From Diploptera punctata (taxonomy: Eukaryota; Arthropoda; Insecta; Blattodea; Blaberidae), in NCBI GenBank assembly GCA_030220185.1, contig JASPKZ010010236.1:1-64000 (forward strand): DNA of 64,000 nt. Direction: 5' to 3'. How positions within the stretch are numbered: position 1 is the stretch's first letter; each line of letters starts with the position of its first letter. Positions 10,437 to 22,262 of this stretch are shown here, piece after piece. The translations under genes were made by a program, and so were the position numbers. The notes under the pieces were generated by a model. It was not told the DNA's origin. It worked only from the letters and a program-made list of their open reading frames with translations, and did no database searches.

Positions 10437-10442
10437 ACTTAC
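10437..10442 (-). other. Probable splice donor ending the YGPPP exon
   Basis: Minus-strand sequence AAAA|GTAAGTAC is a perfect donor match (GTAAGT at 10442-10437). Reading through would meet TAA only four codons later at 10434-10432, so either a terminal stop or splicing is possible. The donor match makes splicing more likely. Confidence 0.65.
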
Positions 10443-13400
10443 TTTTGTAACCATCGATTTTGTTTGACTTTATTGGTTCTCGAGTCCTTTTGATTGAATT
10501 TAGGCTGTCCTCTTCTTCATTTGAGTTGACTGTGAACATTCTCTGAATAGTAGTTCCAGGCGTAGGTCTTACTATGAATCGAGGTGACTTAAATGAGAAT
10601 TGAGGAGATGCTATAAGTTTTTGAGGCGTTGGAGGACCATTTCTGAAAGGAAACACGTCATTTATGGAAGTAGATTTTGTGGGTTCTGGTCTCCAGGTAG
10701 TCACTGGGGTTACAACATAAACTTTTTCATTCGTTATTGGTGATATTGACAATGGTATTTGATCCCACGTTGTATGTCCCATATTTGAATAAATGTCTGT
10801 TACTGCTTCGGTTGTGGTGGTCGGTATAGTTGTATCGGGTGTGGCAGTAGTTGTAGGGTAATAAGTAAAATTTGTTACCTCAGTTAAAGCTTCGGTTATC
10901 GTTGTTTTAGCTTCCGGAATAATAAAATTTGATTCAATGAAATTCCATCTGTTATTATCACTCTTTGATTGATGATTCGAAGGAACTATTTCAGATTTGT
11001 GATTATCTTTGGCCTTTCTTATATTTGTTTCAAAACTAGTACTTGTTACAGTCCTTACAGTGTGCGAATGACTGGCAGCTGCTTCAAAATCTTGAAATGG
11101 GGAGAGCGTGGCAAACGAATTTGACTTTGTTGAAGATAGAGGAGTGTTTTTAATTTTATTGAAGCTAGGAATTGCTGTAGCTATGTGATTTTCTGTCTGT
11201 GGTCCATCATCATATGTTAATGGAGTAGTAGTTAAATATTCTTCAGGAATTTTCTTTGACGGTATGAGGAAATGTTGATGAGAAATATCTGCTAACGTCG
11301 TTGCTGTTAGGCCCTTCTTGGTATCAGCATTATATTTTGTTTTGTTTCTTTTTGAATATTCCAAAGCTGTCCATTCGTCTATGTTTTTCTGTAAACGTTG
11401 AAGTGTAACGGAATCATGGGCACTCTTAGAATCCTCTTCTCCAAGTAATAAATTTCGGATATTTGACGCAAGTATGTGTTGTAATTCATTGTAGTTCTTC
11501 TCAGGATATCCTTGAGTTACCTGTTTCAACGACTGAGTATGAGGTATTGTCGATGTTACTGTTCGGGATTCCTGATTTTGGTGATAATCTTCTTGTTGGC
11601 GCCAAGAGTCTTTTTGGCATATTTGTTGCCACGATTGTGAAATATCACTACAGTTTACTAGTGGAGGAGGAACTTTTCTTCCTTGTTGTTTTAAAATATC
11701 ATCTCCAGTTATTGGGAGCCAGCCAGTGGAATCAAATATAGGTTTATTTTGCTCTTGCGTGTTGAACTGCATAAGGTCTTTGCTTGAAGTATAAGGCACA
11801 ATTATCTGAATTTGTTTTGTTTTCTTGTTCACCTGATTCGAGGAATCTGATAATTGTGCGGGAGGCGGTAGAAGCCCTGCCGCTTCTGCAAATGCTGTTA
11901 TTATTTTCTGTTCAAATGGTTTTTGAGATGAGATCTGTGGTGATACTGTAGTAGGTTGATTCCATATTCCTGGGATTGCTCCTTGTGTCTGTAAAGAAGA
12001 ATGTGGCCTAGGAGTAGATGTCCAAAATGAATAATCGTTTATTGGAGTATTTGTCATTGTACTATATATTTCATTATTCTTAGGGGGCGGATTCAAAAAA
12101 AGAGCCAGATGCTTCTAGTTTCAGAGCTTGAGGTATGTTTGTTGTTTGAGGTTGTGGAGTACTATAAGCGAAATGGTGAGAAGACTGTGACTGGAATGGA
12201 GGCAAGTAAGGGTTCTTCTGAAAATTATTTTGGAATGGCGCTGGTGGAGGTAATTTCTGTTTTAGAACGTCTTCAGGCAAATGACTTAAAGGTGGTTGAG
12301 GGAAATTTTGGAATAAAACGTAACCAGATTGGAAATGTCTGAAATTATTATGGTAAGGAGGTATACCAGGTTTATTATTTTGCGATTGGAATACATCGTT
12401 AATTTGATGAATAATAGAGTTTCCTTCAACTGATGTCTGGAGTGATGGCTGAATTTGAACAATGCTTGCATTTTGATTATTATTGGGTGCATCCAGTGTG
12501 CTAACGTTATCTTGTATCTGTCCTTCCTGATGATTCTCGTTGATAGATTTTACTTGATTATCACTTATGAAGAAACCATTTCCTTGAGAAGAATGTATTA
12601 TTCCAGGGGCCGATAGGTTAGATATGCTATCCGATACGGTTCTAGTGGTATTTGTCACATGTACTACGGACTGTTGCTCTTTTTGATCAAACCCTATCGA
12701 AGAACTCTGAGATTGAATCGTAGTGTCGTTTATTTTCGCGTTTTCTATAGTTGGTTTTCCTACAATAATTTCTCCCTCGTCATATGTTGAATGCGAATGA
12801 GACGATGAGTGACTAGAATCTTGATTTTCTGCCGGTGATTCAGTCACATCTATATATGGTGACTGAATTATTTGAAGTGGATATTCTATGGATGACAAGA
12901 AATCTGTTACTTGAACACTCGGTATTACTTCAAGAGAAGGATCTTGTGTATTTGCTTTGGTCGTAATTTTGATTGTTTTGAGAATGTGGTAGATATGTAT
13001 TTCCAGATGATAAATGTAATTGATCATTTGAGGGTCTGGTAGTTTCTTTATGCCAATTCCCTGCGTTAAAATCAGAAGTTGTAGAGACATGAGGAATAGG
13101 TGAATGGATGAGACGTCTGTGTATGAAGAAACATGGGGTGAGCTTGTGGTTGGATTATGAGAAGCTACAGGATGAGAATCTTCTATGAGAGGGACAGAAG
13201 GGACGATATTAATACTATTGTAATCTCCATTACCCCTAAAACCAGAAGAATCTGAACTGAAATGCGGAGACGATGTCACAAAATTTTGATGAGTGGAATG
13301 AGATTCTTCTCTGAAGTTGCTGGCATCATGAACTGGAGGAACTGGAAGATAACTAGGGGAAAGCTGCGGTGAACTTTGTTGTTTTACTGCATCATATGAT

Positions 13401-15121
13401 GTTGGCGGCGGTGGTTTAAAAACTGTACTAGATGACTGAGATGGCGATTCATACTCGTGGCGAGGTGGTTTGGGAATAGGTAGCGCAGGTGAAATGGGTG
13501 GACCATATTGAGAAGTTGTAGGCTTCGTTGGAGATCCATAATTACCAAACTGCGACGTCGGCGCTCTTGCTGGTTTATTTGATGGTAAGTGATGTCCAAA
13601 TCCTGTTGGATGGTGGGGAGGTGGTAGTGGTGGCGGTAAACCATATTCATCTTTCAATGATGTGACAGGAGAACGTGGTGGACCATATTGTTGATTTATT
13701 GATAGAGATAATTGAGGTGGAGGGGCATATTCATTACTTGGGTATTTATGGGGAGTCGGGGGAACATGATTAAGTTTTAATGGAGGTGGTGGAGGAGCAT
13801 AAGAGCTTCCGATGTTATTAGATGGAGATGTTGGAAGTTGGTATGTTTGAATAGCTGGTGTGCCATAAGATGTTTTGAGTGGTTTAGGAGGTGGCGCATA
13901 TACAGATTTTGGACCTTGTGGGCTAGTAGATGGAGGGCCATATGCAGGTTTTACAGATGGCGGATGTAGTAACGGAGGGACGTTGGCAGGTTTTATGGAT
14001 GCGTAGCTGGTGGTGGAGGTCCATATAAAGGTCTATTGAATTGCGCAAATGATGGCGGAGGACCATATGAATGTTTTATGGACTGCACGGTTGGTAGTGG
14101 AGGAGCATATACAGTTTGTATTGGCTGCGATGCTGATGGTGGTGGACCATATCCTGCTTTTATAGAATGAGGGCCTGAGGGTGTAGGATTATATATCGAT
14201 TTTGGAGGCTCGGGAGGTGGGCCATATTCACTTATTGGATGATTTTGCGGTGGAGCAGCATGCACAGTGTTTATTGACTGCGATGCTGATGGCGGTGGAC
14301 CATATTCTGCTTTTATAGAATGAGGGCCTGAGAGTGAAGGGTTATGTATCGATTTTGGAGGCTCGGGAGGTGGGCCATATTCACTAATTTGGATGATTTT
14401 GTGGTGGAGGAGCAAAAACAGTGTTTATTGACTGCGATGCTGATGACGGTGGACCATATGCTGCATTTATTGAATTATGCCCTGAGGGTGGAGGGTTAAA
14501 TATCGATTTTGGGGGCTCAGGGGGTGGGCCATATTCACTTACTGGATGGTTTGAAGATGTTGGTGGAGGTGGAGGCTGCAGAGGAGGCAGAGGTGCTCCA
14601 TAAGATGTGCCTGGAGTCTGAAGTGGAAGTGATCCAATGGGAGGAGAATCATATTGCGAAAGAATTGGCGAATGTTGATAATGTGTATCAGAATCAAATA
14701 GAGATCTTGTCATGGGAATCCAAGGTACTTTGTTGCAAGGATTGCACTCCTTTTTCGAACGACCACCTCCTCCAATTTGATGGGTAAGGGCGACTGATTG
14801 TACCTGAAGGTGGGTACCACTCGCTACCTGGTCCTCAGGAAGTTGCTTAGCTGCTGATTGAGAACGGATTAATTCATTTCTCTCTGATTTAGGCTCGGAT
14901 TTGACTGTAGGGGCGAGCCATCTTGCATTGCGAACTGTCGACTCAGCGGCAGAAGGCGACGTTTTCGACACTGTCGAGTTGTCTACCTTCAACAAATGTA
15001 ATCGTGTCGGAAGTCGTCTAGGCAGGGGAGGTGGTGCTAGATATTCATTAGGACGACGTATGCTGGACTGTGTGGATAGAGAGTCTGCGACCACGATATA
15101 GATGACTAGTATTGCCAACCC
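10443..15121 (-). CDS. Large exon of a secreted YGPPP-repeat, Pro/Ser/Thr-rich protein (partial, frame-broken)
   Basis: An exon of about 4.68 kb (some 1,560 codons) starts after an acceptor at 15123-15122 and ends at a donor at 10442. Its first codons (LAILVIYIVVADS) are the core of a signal peptide begun in an upstream exon, so the product is probably secreted. Order: signal; NEYLAPPPLPRRLPTRL; a lone CNPCNKVPWIPM motif near residue 125; three 51-residue repeats EYGPPPEPPKSI...YGPP..ASQ.I.TV.APPPQNHP; further YGPP/YAPP motifs; a Ser/Gln/Asn-rich middle; a Thr-rich mucin-like segment (TTTATPDTTIPTTTTEA); an acidic-then-basic end. The Tyr-Pro motifs recall insect YLP-type extracellular or cuticular proteins, but I do not recognise an orthologue. 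Frame breaks of one base fall near 14385-14390, 14005-14012, 13099-13101, 12950-12956 and 12095-12101, with no decay in between. Sequencing error is likelier than a pseudogene. Confidence 0.72.
14085..14545 (-). repeat. Three 153-bp tandem repeats inside the coding exon
   Basis: The GGGCCATATTCACT box recurs on + at about 14218, 14372 and 14525, a spacing of 153-154 bases, encoding a 51-residue unit. The unit holds SEYGPPPEPPKSI, an NP..SG..SI segment, a YGPP..ASQ segment and an APPPQNHP box. One of the frame breaks (about 14387) lies within the second copy, explaining the 154-base spacing. Confidence 0.85.
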
Positions 15122-15132
15122 CTGAAAAAAAA
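15122..15132 (-). other. Splice acceptor before the YGPPP exon
   Basis: Minus strand TTTTTTTTCAG|GGGTTG: an eight-T polypyrimidine tract and CAG directly in front of the in-frame hydrophobic signal-peptide codons. No ATG exists in this frame before the hydrophobic core, which supports an upstream exon. Confidence 0.75.
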
Positions 15133-17414
15133 CAATGTTTTAGTCTTTTGAATATACACAGTATTTAAAAACAAAAAAAATCTTCATGTTTAAGGGACAA
15201 CGTATTAATTGTTTCATGAGAAAGATGTGATGTGTTGTTATGGGTTGATGAATTGGTTTCAAATTGTTTTTGTGTTCTTAATAGAAGAATAACCCATTAG
15301 TCTCAACGAAAGTCTTCGTGGAAAGATCGGTGATTTTTTCTGAGATTTGGAGCATTAAGCCTCTTCGGAGAAAAATAAAAATGCGTCGATCACAAGGGAC
15401 AGTAATATATGGTACGTTGAAGAACCTTCTGTTAAGAAATGCATACATATACATCGAATGAATCCAGCAGTAGGAATCTACCACAAAACTTCGCGAGTAG
15501 CCTGGTTACAGAATAGGCAGTGTTAAAACCATTAAATAAATAACAGAAAAAAAATACTGTTACTAGTGGGCTGCCATGTTGGTCTTAATTTTTTTTTCAT
15601 GATCTTTTCTTTTTCTTCTTTTTTATGATCTCTGTTTATAGAAGTGGAAGAATCATTTCGTATTCAAAATGATAATACTAATTTTATAATTAAAAGCTGA
15701 AGTTGAAAATTAATTAACTTTTTATAAAAAAAACTTTATTTTGATTAAGATAAAGAAGCATGTAATATCTACGTTATTTTCAGTTTTTTTGTTACATTTC
15801 TTATGATAAACATATTTGATAGTCTTCAGTTCTTCGTGCTGATGCCCCATGAGCTATTGGGCCACGTATTTCGGAAGAGGCAAAAATTCTTTCTTTTCAC
15901 CGCAGAAAACTGGATTTAAATAATTAACGTAGTTGCTCAATTACAGAACACGGGTCAGCAAAATGGAGTTTTGATGTTATGTCAAGTTAATGTACGTTCC
16001 ATATCAGCAAGTTAATTTATAGTTTCCATACTAAACGCCTAGGTTTGATTTTAAGAGAAAAGTATATTTCGTGTATCAGTACCTCTATGGTATAGTGCTA
16101 GAGCTTAAATCGTGAGATCTATAGTTCAAATCCCAGCCCCGAGTGTTTTATTGTTAGAATGCTCATACACAAATGCAATGATAACCATGACATGAAATAA
16201 TGTCATTATTCACAAGAAGGATTAAAGTATACAGATCATCTAAATCTACAAATGTATGCCTATGAATCACGTCTGCAATTTCCATTGAGACAGCGAGTTA
16301 AGGGTATACTATTAGATTATCTAATATATTGGATTAGATGCAAACGTACTGCCTTTCTTCTCAGGCGAGCTGATTCTTGTAACAATTTATGAGTAATATT
16401 TTTTTATTGAATAAAATATTCACTTCTTTAATAAATGATTTCATTGTTCATAAATAAGTTTTGATACTGATGACGAATCTTAAAAAAATCCAAATAAAAC
16501 TTCATACGTAAAATAAAATATTATATTTACGTTATATACGTAGATCAAACATTAGTTTTCACTATTTATATATTATACTATTATTAGTAATATACCCGAT
16601 AAATTAATTTTTAAGTAGACAGCACCTAATGGCGTCAATCATTCAGCATCTTCTTTTAGCCATTTCTCTTTTTCTTTTGTTGTCAAGTTTTGATTGGCTT
16701 ATCTAATTAAGAAAGAGAACACGATTCGATCGTCTCCTTTCTCGATTCTCCAATCATATATGTTATGTCCGGCCGATTCAAGCCCACATTATTTAAACAA
16801 TATCTTGTAATAATAATTTGTCAGTAAATTACAATATCTATTGTTTATCAAAATAATAGGTATGATGTACTGATTGTTTTCTTCTCATCAATGTTATAAA
16901 AATATTCATCATATTTTATCATTATTCAGTAAATAATTATTAACTTGGATTTATTTATGTCACTTTTTAAATTAAAAAATAAATAAATGAAATCCCAAAT
17001 TATTATTAAAATCAGAGTAATTTTTCCGGTTATATAGATTAGAACAACGTATAGGCTCAGTTTTTAATATTCATTGCAATCACCAGGGAGCGGATTTTGT
17101 TTCCAAAAGTTAAGATTGCAACATAGCATAGTGATAAAATTAATTAAATAAGTATTTCTATCCAATCAACTGATTTTTTAATAATATAACTTACAAAAAG
17201 TTTATCGATAATTTTTGTGTGACATTTAGCAATACTGTATTACAATTAGATTACATGTCTTACTTTTTAATTTAAAATACATGATTGTAATGATCTAATA
17301 CGACAAACTCATGTATCCGAGTCTATGTGTCAAGTTAAGATAGAATAGGGCCAAAGGAATGTGTATAGCCCCTCTTCGAGGCCTTGGCCTCAACTCAAAT
17401 GACGGTATGAGTTA
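15133..17414. other. AT-rich DNA, probable intron or upstream region of the YGPPP gene
   Basis: No exon could be identified with confidence although the first exon of the YGPPP gene should lie on the minus strand upstream of 15122. A donor-like GTAAGT lies at about 17182-17187 (minus strand), but no open signal-peptide frame precedes it. A tRNA-like stretch with the B-box-like GTTCAAATCCC is at about 16078-16146. Confidence 0.4.
16078..16146 (+). repeat. tRNA-like SINE remnant
   Basis: A-box-like TATGGTATAGTGCTAGAGC and B-box-like TAGTTCAAATCCCAGCC at tRNA-like spacing. The stems are poor and no tail can be recognised. Confidence 0.35.
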
Positions 17415-18295
17415 CGAGGGTGAATCAAACATAAACAGGAATTATTGTTTACAATTTTATTGAATTAACAAAAAAATACAAAACCACCACTCATTTTTCT
17501 ACATAGTCTCCTGCATTTCCAACACACTTTTGCCATCGAGTTGGCAACTTTTTGATGCCGTCCTTGAAGAATGAGGGATGACGTGAAGTCAGCCAGTTGC
17601 GCACGAACTCCTCTACCGCTGCATTGTCACCAAACCGCCTTCCTCCCAGGTCTTCTTTTAGTGGCCCAAACAAATGGTAGTCACAGGGTGACAAATCTGG
17701 ACTGTAGGGAGGATGTTCCAGAGGTGTCCAATGCATTTTCGTCCCTGGCTGAGGACACGAGGAACCCACCTGGCAGACAATTTTCGGAATTTGAGTTCAT
17801 CACTGATGATGGCTTGAACACTTCCGAAGCTTGTTCCAACGTGTGAAGCAATTTCAGAAATTGTTACGCGTCGATCCTCCTCAATAAGATCCCGTACAGC
17901 ACGAGTGTTGTCTGCAATGATGCTTGTTCGTTGCCGTCTTTAGTGGGGCTCATTTTCCACTGAATCCTGGACCGCTAAATTTTTTTTGCGCCAATCATAC
18001 ACCTGCGTCTTCGAAAGGGTTGCTTCCGCGAACTGCGCATGGAGCCTTCTCAAAATTTCAGAAGGTTTTGGTGCCTTCTTTCGCCAAAAACTTGATAATA
18101 ATGCGTTGCGCAACAGACGTGTGTACCTCTTGCTCGCTCATGGCGTACTGAAGCAAGCGGCCCTTCTTCGGAGTGCGACACATCAAGATCCCTACTCCAG
18201 ACACCCCCACCAACTTCCCCTCCAAACCGTAACTTTTGCAGTTCGCTACCAGATCCTCCAGATACAAATTCCGGTTTATATTTGATCCACCCTTG
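17415..18295 (-). mobile_element. Mariner element with internal deletion
   Basis: Ends CGAGGGTGAATCAAACATAA (17415) and, from the right on the minus strand, CAAGGGTGGATCAAATATAA (18295) are imperfect terminal inverted repeats, flanked by TA on both sides. It is 880 bp, against about 1.3 kb for a full mariner. The central part of the transposase gene is missing. Confidence 0.9.
17491..18141 (-). pseudogene. Mariner transposase, N- and C-termini joined by deletion
   Basis: The N-terminus at ATG 18141-18139 reads MSEQEVHTSVAQRIIIKFLA, then across a frame break EILRRLHAQFAEATLSKTQVYDW, the paired HTH of mariners. Decayed sequence follows to about 17770. There the frame jumps to the C-terminus: WTPLEHPPYSPDLSPCDYHLFGPLKE (third catalytic Asp retained) and KKLPTRWQKCVGNAGDYVEK, with a stop near 17491. 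The stretch holding the first two catalytic Asp residues is deleted. The product would be inactive. Confidence 0.85.
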
Positions 18296-18416
18296 TATGT
18301 GTGATCTCTTGAAGTGTGTCAAAACGAGAATACCATAACTGATTACATATACAGTAGATTTCATCTCATTTCACTCATAAAGTAAAGTGCCAAAAACATG
18401 GTTGTCGTGAATGTGT

Positions 18417-19101
18417 CACATTCAGTACCAGGCACTGAGCAGGACATTTAAACCCACAGGCCAGCCATTTAAATACCCCAGCTACCCTTTTCGTGGCACT
18501 TCAGAAAATGGACCATTATTCACAAACTATTAGTCCTAGAACATTCAAATTTTGTACATACCTAAAGGAGATATCCTAGTAGGATTTGATGGTGAAATAA
18601 CTTGGGTGATTGACATCACATGGTATCGGCGTATCAATTTCAGGAAGTGGAAGTTCATCTTCACTTTCACTTTGTGAATCTTGTAATTCAGGAATCAGTT
18701 CATCACCTGAATCATCATTATACAAAATATTCACTAATTCTTCTTCAGTGATATATTTTTCTTTCTCCATGGTTTCACTCACGCACAAACAACAGCGCGA
18801 TAACGTGAAACATATACGAGTGCATTGGAGCCTGGAGGCAAGTTTGGGTGAACGAATTCCATGTGTTGTTTGTTTTAAAAATAAAAGGGGATTCACCAAG
18901 GTTAAACGTGTCAAACGGGAATAGAAAATGTACATTTACATGCCATCTATGATCTCCAATACATACTAAGTCAACACAATATTTAAGCGCCGAATATAAA
19001 CGCGGTTTGTTCGCGCCCGCTCTAAAACGAGTTAACTGACCGATGGCTGCATACACGATAGTCCCTTTAAACGCCTTAACTGGTTTAATGTACTGAATGT
19101 G
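18417..19101 (-). mobile_element. Possible piggyBac-like non-autonomous element
   Basis: The inverted 12-mers CACATTCAGTAC (18417) and GTACTGAATGTG (ending 19101) bracket about 685 bp. The right one is followed by TTAA, the target site of piggyBac transposons; the left flank is degenerate (TGTC). Inside, on the minus strand, is an acidic reading frame of the sort found at the start of piggyBac transposases. The catalytic core is absent. Confidence 0.45.
18576..18770 (-). pseudogene. Acidic N-terminal fragment, piggyBac transposase-like
   Basis: From ATG 18770 the frame reads MEKEKYITEEELVNILYNDD, then a run rich in Asp, Glu and Ser (SESEDELPLPEIDTP) and ends after 64 residues at 18576. A short acidic leader with an EEEL.NIL helix is typical of piggyBac-family transposases before their catalytic domain. 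No Asp triad or Cys-rich domain follows, so it is at most a fragment. The call rests on composition and on the TTAA-flanked inverted ends; an unrelated short ORF is possible. Confidence 0.4.
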
Positions 19102-19109
19102 TTAAGAAC

Positions 19110-19962
19110 TTAAAACCCGAAGCCATCTTCCCTATTACTTTTTTTTTATATTCACTTCCACCAGGTTGCCGTTACGACATTTCTGGTAGTCTCTCCTGGC
19201 ATCAGCGCTATTGTAATCCACTTGTGAGGTTCGGGGCGGGTGGAATACGGAGTTACGCTTCTCCGATTATATATGATAGGTGTTGACTATTTGTACTTAT
19301 CAAGTTGTCGATAGGTACATTTTGGTTTACAAGGTTTTTGTAAAGCGGTATGACGAACTTCCGGTTGCCATGTTGTATAAGCATTCTTTGAATAAACGTG
19401 TACTAGAGTGGTCGTGTTTTTCACTGTCTCCGGGTAGAGGCTCGATATTTCCTCTTCAGATCGGATCTTTTAGGATCTAATCATCAGGTCCACGCGGGGG
19501 CCTTAAGCATATATTTGGTGCTTCTTAGAGACCAATATATTTAGAAATTTAAGCATAACTTCAATTCACGCCACGTGCTTCAACGCAACTTCGTGTGAGT
19601 GATTTGAATACACCACGTTTCCATCTACATCGTGTGCACCAGGAAGTTCGTATTCTAGCTAATATTCACCACGTGTAAGAACTTGTAAGTACTGTAATAA
19701 AATTAGTGTTAACAAAATTGTGAGTCCGGCAAATTTCTTTATTATTTCTAAGTACCCCATCTTCAGGTCCGCTTAAGTGCTTGAGCGGCCGAACTCTAAC
19801 AGCGATTAGAAATTACCAACTGTGCAACTACAGTTGAGTGCAGCAAGCAAGGTGATGTTGTGTGCAACTATATAACATCGCCGTAGAAACACAATAGGTG
19901 ATGATGGTAATGATGCGCCAGGAGAGGCCTTAATCCTAAATTTAATCAAAAGAGACGAATAT
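19110..19962. other. Intergenic DNA, nothing firmly recognised
   Basis: On the minus strand at about 19490-19440 there is CCTGATGATTAG followed by a GATC-CTAAAA-GATC stem and, farther on, CTGAAGAGGAAAT. This loosely resembles the hammerhead-like core of the palindromes. No gene was seen. Confidence 0.35.
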
Positions 19963-20133
19963 TATAATGATGGGGACAGTTTGGGCCTTAAAGTTTCCTG
20001 ACATGTGTCTGCAGGTGAGGAAAGTTCCAAAAAAACCTCAGCCACAAAACTTGTCTCGACCGAGAGATCGAACTTGTGCTCGCTGTTTGACAAGACAGCA
20101 CGCTACCTCGAAACCACAGCGGTGGACACCTTC
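19963..20133 (-). mobile_element. SINE family 1 fragment (5' part)
   Basis: Minus-strand sequence begins GTCCACCGCTGTGGTTTCGA and carries the tRNA-derived head, then TTTCCTCACCTG and GGAAACTTTAAGGCCCAAAC. The 3' half is missing or diverged. About 75% similar by eye to the copies at 20691 and 22726. Confidence 0.75.
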
Positions 20134-20690
20134 ACTAATACTAAATATATTTCACTAATGTAAATAAAAACCGAATAATTTAAACATAACCACTGTAGGA
20201 GGAGAAGGAAGTTACTGCATTTGCGCAAACAAACCAGGAGTGTTCCCAAAACTTTCCAGTTGAGATACCAAACTAACTATCAGGTGCTTGTAAGGTGATG
20301 GATAACATGAAGATAATTTGTGGACCAGTGTTATTAGGGTTTCCGCTATTGCTTCTTTTTGTATTTATAATACTCTGCTTGTTACGTGAGTGATAAATAG
20401 GTCTACAATTGAACGGCATTATGCATCAACCGGCTATGCTCCATCATGTAAGTTCTATTTATTGTAGCGCCAAACTAAAAAAAAAAAAAAAATAGGATAT
20501 TGCAAGTTATTTTACTTGTTTGACAGTTATGCATCAACAATCTTAGAGCAGGAACATTTGACGCTTAGCTACATGATGTAAAATTGAGATTAACATTTAT
20601 GAAGATCTGGTTTCATAGATATTTATTGTAAAACATAGAATCTCTGATAGGACTGTTGGCGTTTATATTTTTCTTTAATAATATCCATCC
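20134..20690. other. AT-rich intergenic DNA, nothing recognised
   Basis: Contains a poly(A) run at about 20477-20493, possibly a retroposon tail. No coding frame was seen. Confidence 0.35.
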
Positions 20691-21008
20691 ATCCATAGTA
20701 ATTCTGCCCGAGGGCAGGTCTTTCACTGCAATCATAGCATGTTCATGCTATGCTTTGCAGCTTTAGTAAGGAATTGTAGGTGTGGTAGCTTCCCGTTGCT
20801 TTCCACACCAGTGAAGGATGGTGATAAAGATGATGATGGCCATATGATTTCGGGGACCGTTTGGGCCCAAAGTTTTCCTGACATTTGTCTTACAGGTGAG
20901 GAAAACACCCGATAAAAACCTCACTCAGAAAAATTGTCCCGACCGGGGATCGAACCTGGGCCCGCTGCGTAACAAGGCAGCACGCTACATGAGACCACAG
21001 TGGTGGAC
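20691..21008 (-). mobile_element. SINE family 1 (tRNA-derived), full length
   Basis: On the minus strand the tRNA-like head runs from GTCCACCACTGTGGTCTCAT. It holds the B box GGTTCGATCCCC, then the body TTTTTCTGAGTGAGG, TTTTCCTCACCTGTAAGACA, GGGCCCAAACGGTCCCCGAA, and a tail ending GGGCAGAATTACTATGGATG. A pol III promoter layout (A and B boxes) and about 320 bp length are typical of SINEs. It moves by borrowed LINE machinery. Confidence 0.88.
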
Positions 21009-21147
21009 TGGCTATATTTAAAGACTTGGCGCTAAACGTTTGCGTACACTTAATGAGCCAGTCAACAGATGACATCAAATCTCAATTTTTTTAAATGGCG
21101 CTTTGCCGGATGATACATAACATCGTCCAATTATTGTTGCTTATTAT
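21009..21147. other. Short intergenic stretch between two SINEs
   Basis: No recognisable feature. Confidence 0.3.
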
Positions 21148-21476
21148 CCAAGCTCCAGGCCTAGACAGCCCTTGGTGTACATCCGGATGCTGGCCTCACA
21201 TCCACATGTGTTAATCACAGAGGTAGATTATTATCCTGTCAGTGTAGGGGTGACATGTAGTCACCATGTGGGGTCACCCAGCCGTTATAGCTGGTTTTCT
21301 CAATCTGGAGCCGCTACTTAGTGTAGCTACCCATATTCCTCGCGATGCTGGGTGAACACCGTCCCAATAATGGCCGACATTTCATTGAAAAGTTCTTCCC
21401 CCATGGAGACTCGAACTAGCGCAAGTCTCATAGCTCTGCGCCAAGGCATCTTGCTTTAACCATTCGGCTACGGCTT
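21148..21476 (-). mobile_element. SINE family 3 (tRNA-derived)
   Basis: Minus-strand head GCCGTAGCCGAATGGTTAAA (tRNA A box GCCGAATGGTTAA) and B box TAGTTCGAGTCTCC, then GGCCATTATTGGGACGGTG, GGGTGACCCCACATG and the ACACATGTGGATGTGAGGCC box. A second copy is at 49771-50099. The palindrome at 39903-40438 contains its 3' part. Confidence 0.85.
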
Positions 21477-22184
21477 ATTATTCAGGGAGCCTCAAATAGG
21501 TAGAAATTGTGTTTCGTAACAGTTTAAATTCAAGAATCATGTTTAGTGGAACTTTTTACGCTTCTCTTAATTTTTACTCCAATCCTTTATTCTGGACTAC
21601 CGTTTTTCAAACAGACTGTACGCTGTCTTATTAGTTTGACATAATTGATAAAGACTTTCAATTTTCTAGAATATTAATACGGGGATATAATGTATTCCAT
21701 ATTAGTTACAGGCCAAGGCCGACTGTAACTTTCTCTGTGGGAAGTAAATGCTAATTGGGTTGATGATATCAGAAGCCGTGTTAATCCCATAGGATGAAGA
21801 CTTGGTCATTTCCATCCGCATTGTTCCGGCTTCCTGTGAAGGCGCGTGGGAGAATCTCACCTTTGATAATTACCGGGTAACAAACTCCTCGACCCACTGC
21901 GACACTGACCTTCTTTATCTTCCCCATTGCGAATTTAATTTCGCTTCTTGTTTTATTCTTTGTATTTACATTATATCAGAACTGGAAAATTATAGAACAG
22001 TAACTGTCAGAATTTAACAATAAAATCCCCAGAAGACTACTTATTTTTTAACACTCAATATTTCTTTTAATTTTTCTCTAGTTCTGTAATTTTGAGAGTT
22101 GCGACATTATTAGATAATATGCCTATGATCTCCGAATACATATATCTACCAGTTTTTTTTACTAACGTTTGATTACATAACTGA
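21477..22184. other. Intergenic DNA, nothing recognised
   Basis: A 71-codon frame at 21802-22017 (+) has no recognisable motif and is not called. AT-rich elsewhere. Confidence 0.35.
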
Positions 22185-22262
22185 CTAAACTAACTCACTT
22201 GAACTATCGGTTCCAAAGGTTCATGAGCTTGCATACGTAATCTCTCCATAAATCCCTATTTG
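22185..22262 (-). pseudogene. 3'-tail fragment of a non-LTR retrotransposon
   Basis: Minus-strand sequence matches the terminal 3' region seen at 30625-31085, 44510-44830 and 58695-58990 (GGTTCATGAGC... and the TAGTT(A)GTTAG end). Only about 75 bases remain, non-coding. Confidence 0.5.

Noticed and set aside
11463..15101. Several plus-strand frames of 60-92 codons (for example 11463-11741, 12109-12342, 14421-14603)
   Set aside because: They are antisense shadows of the repetitive YGPPP coding exon; their Gly-rich or low-complexity content follows from the Pro-rich minus strand.
21802..22017. 71-codon plus-strand frame
   Set aside because: Short, no motif, not supported by neighbours.
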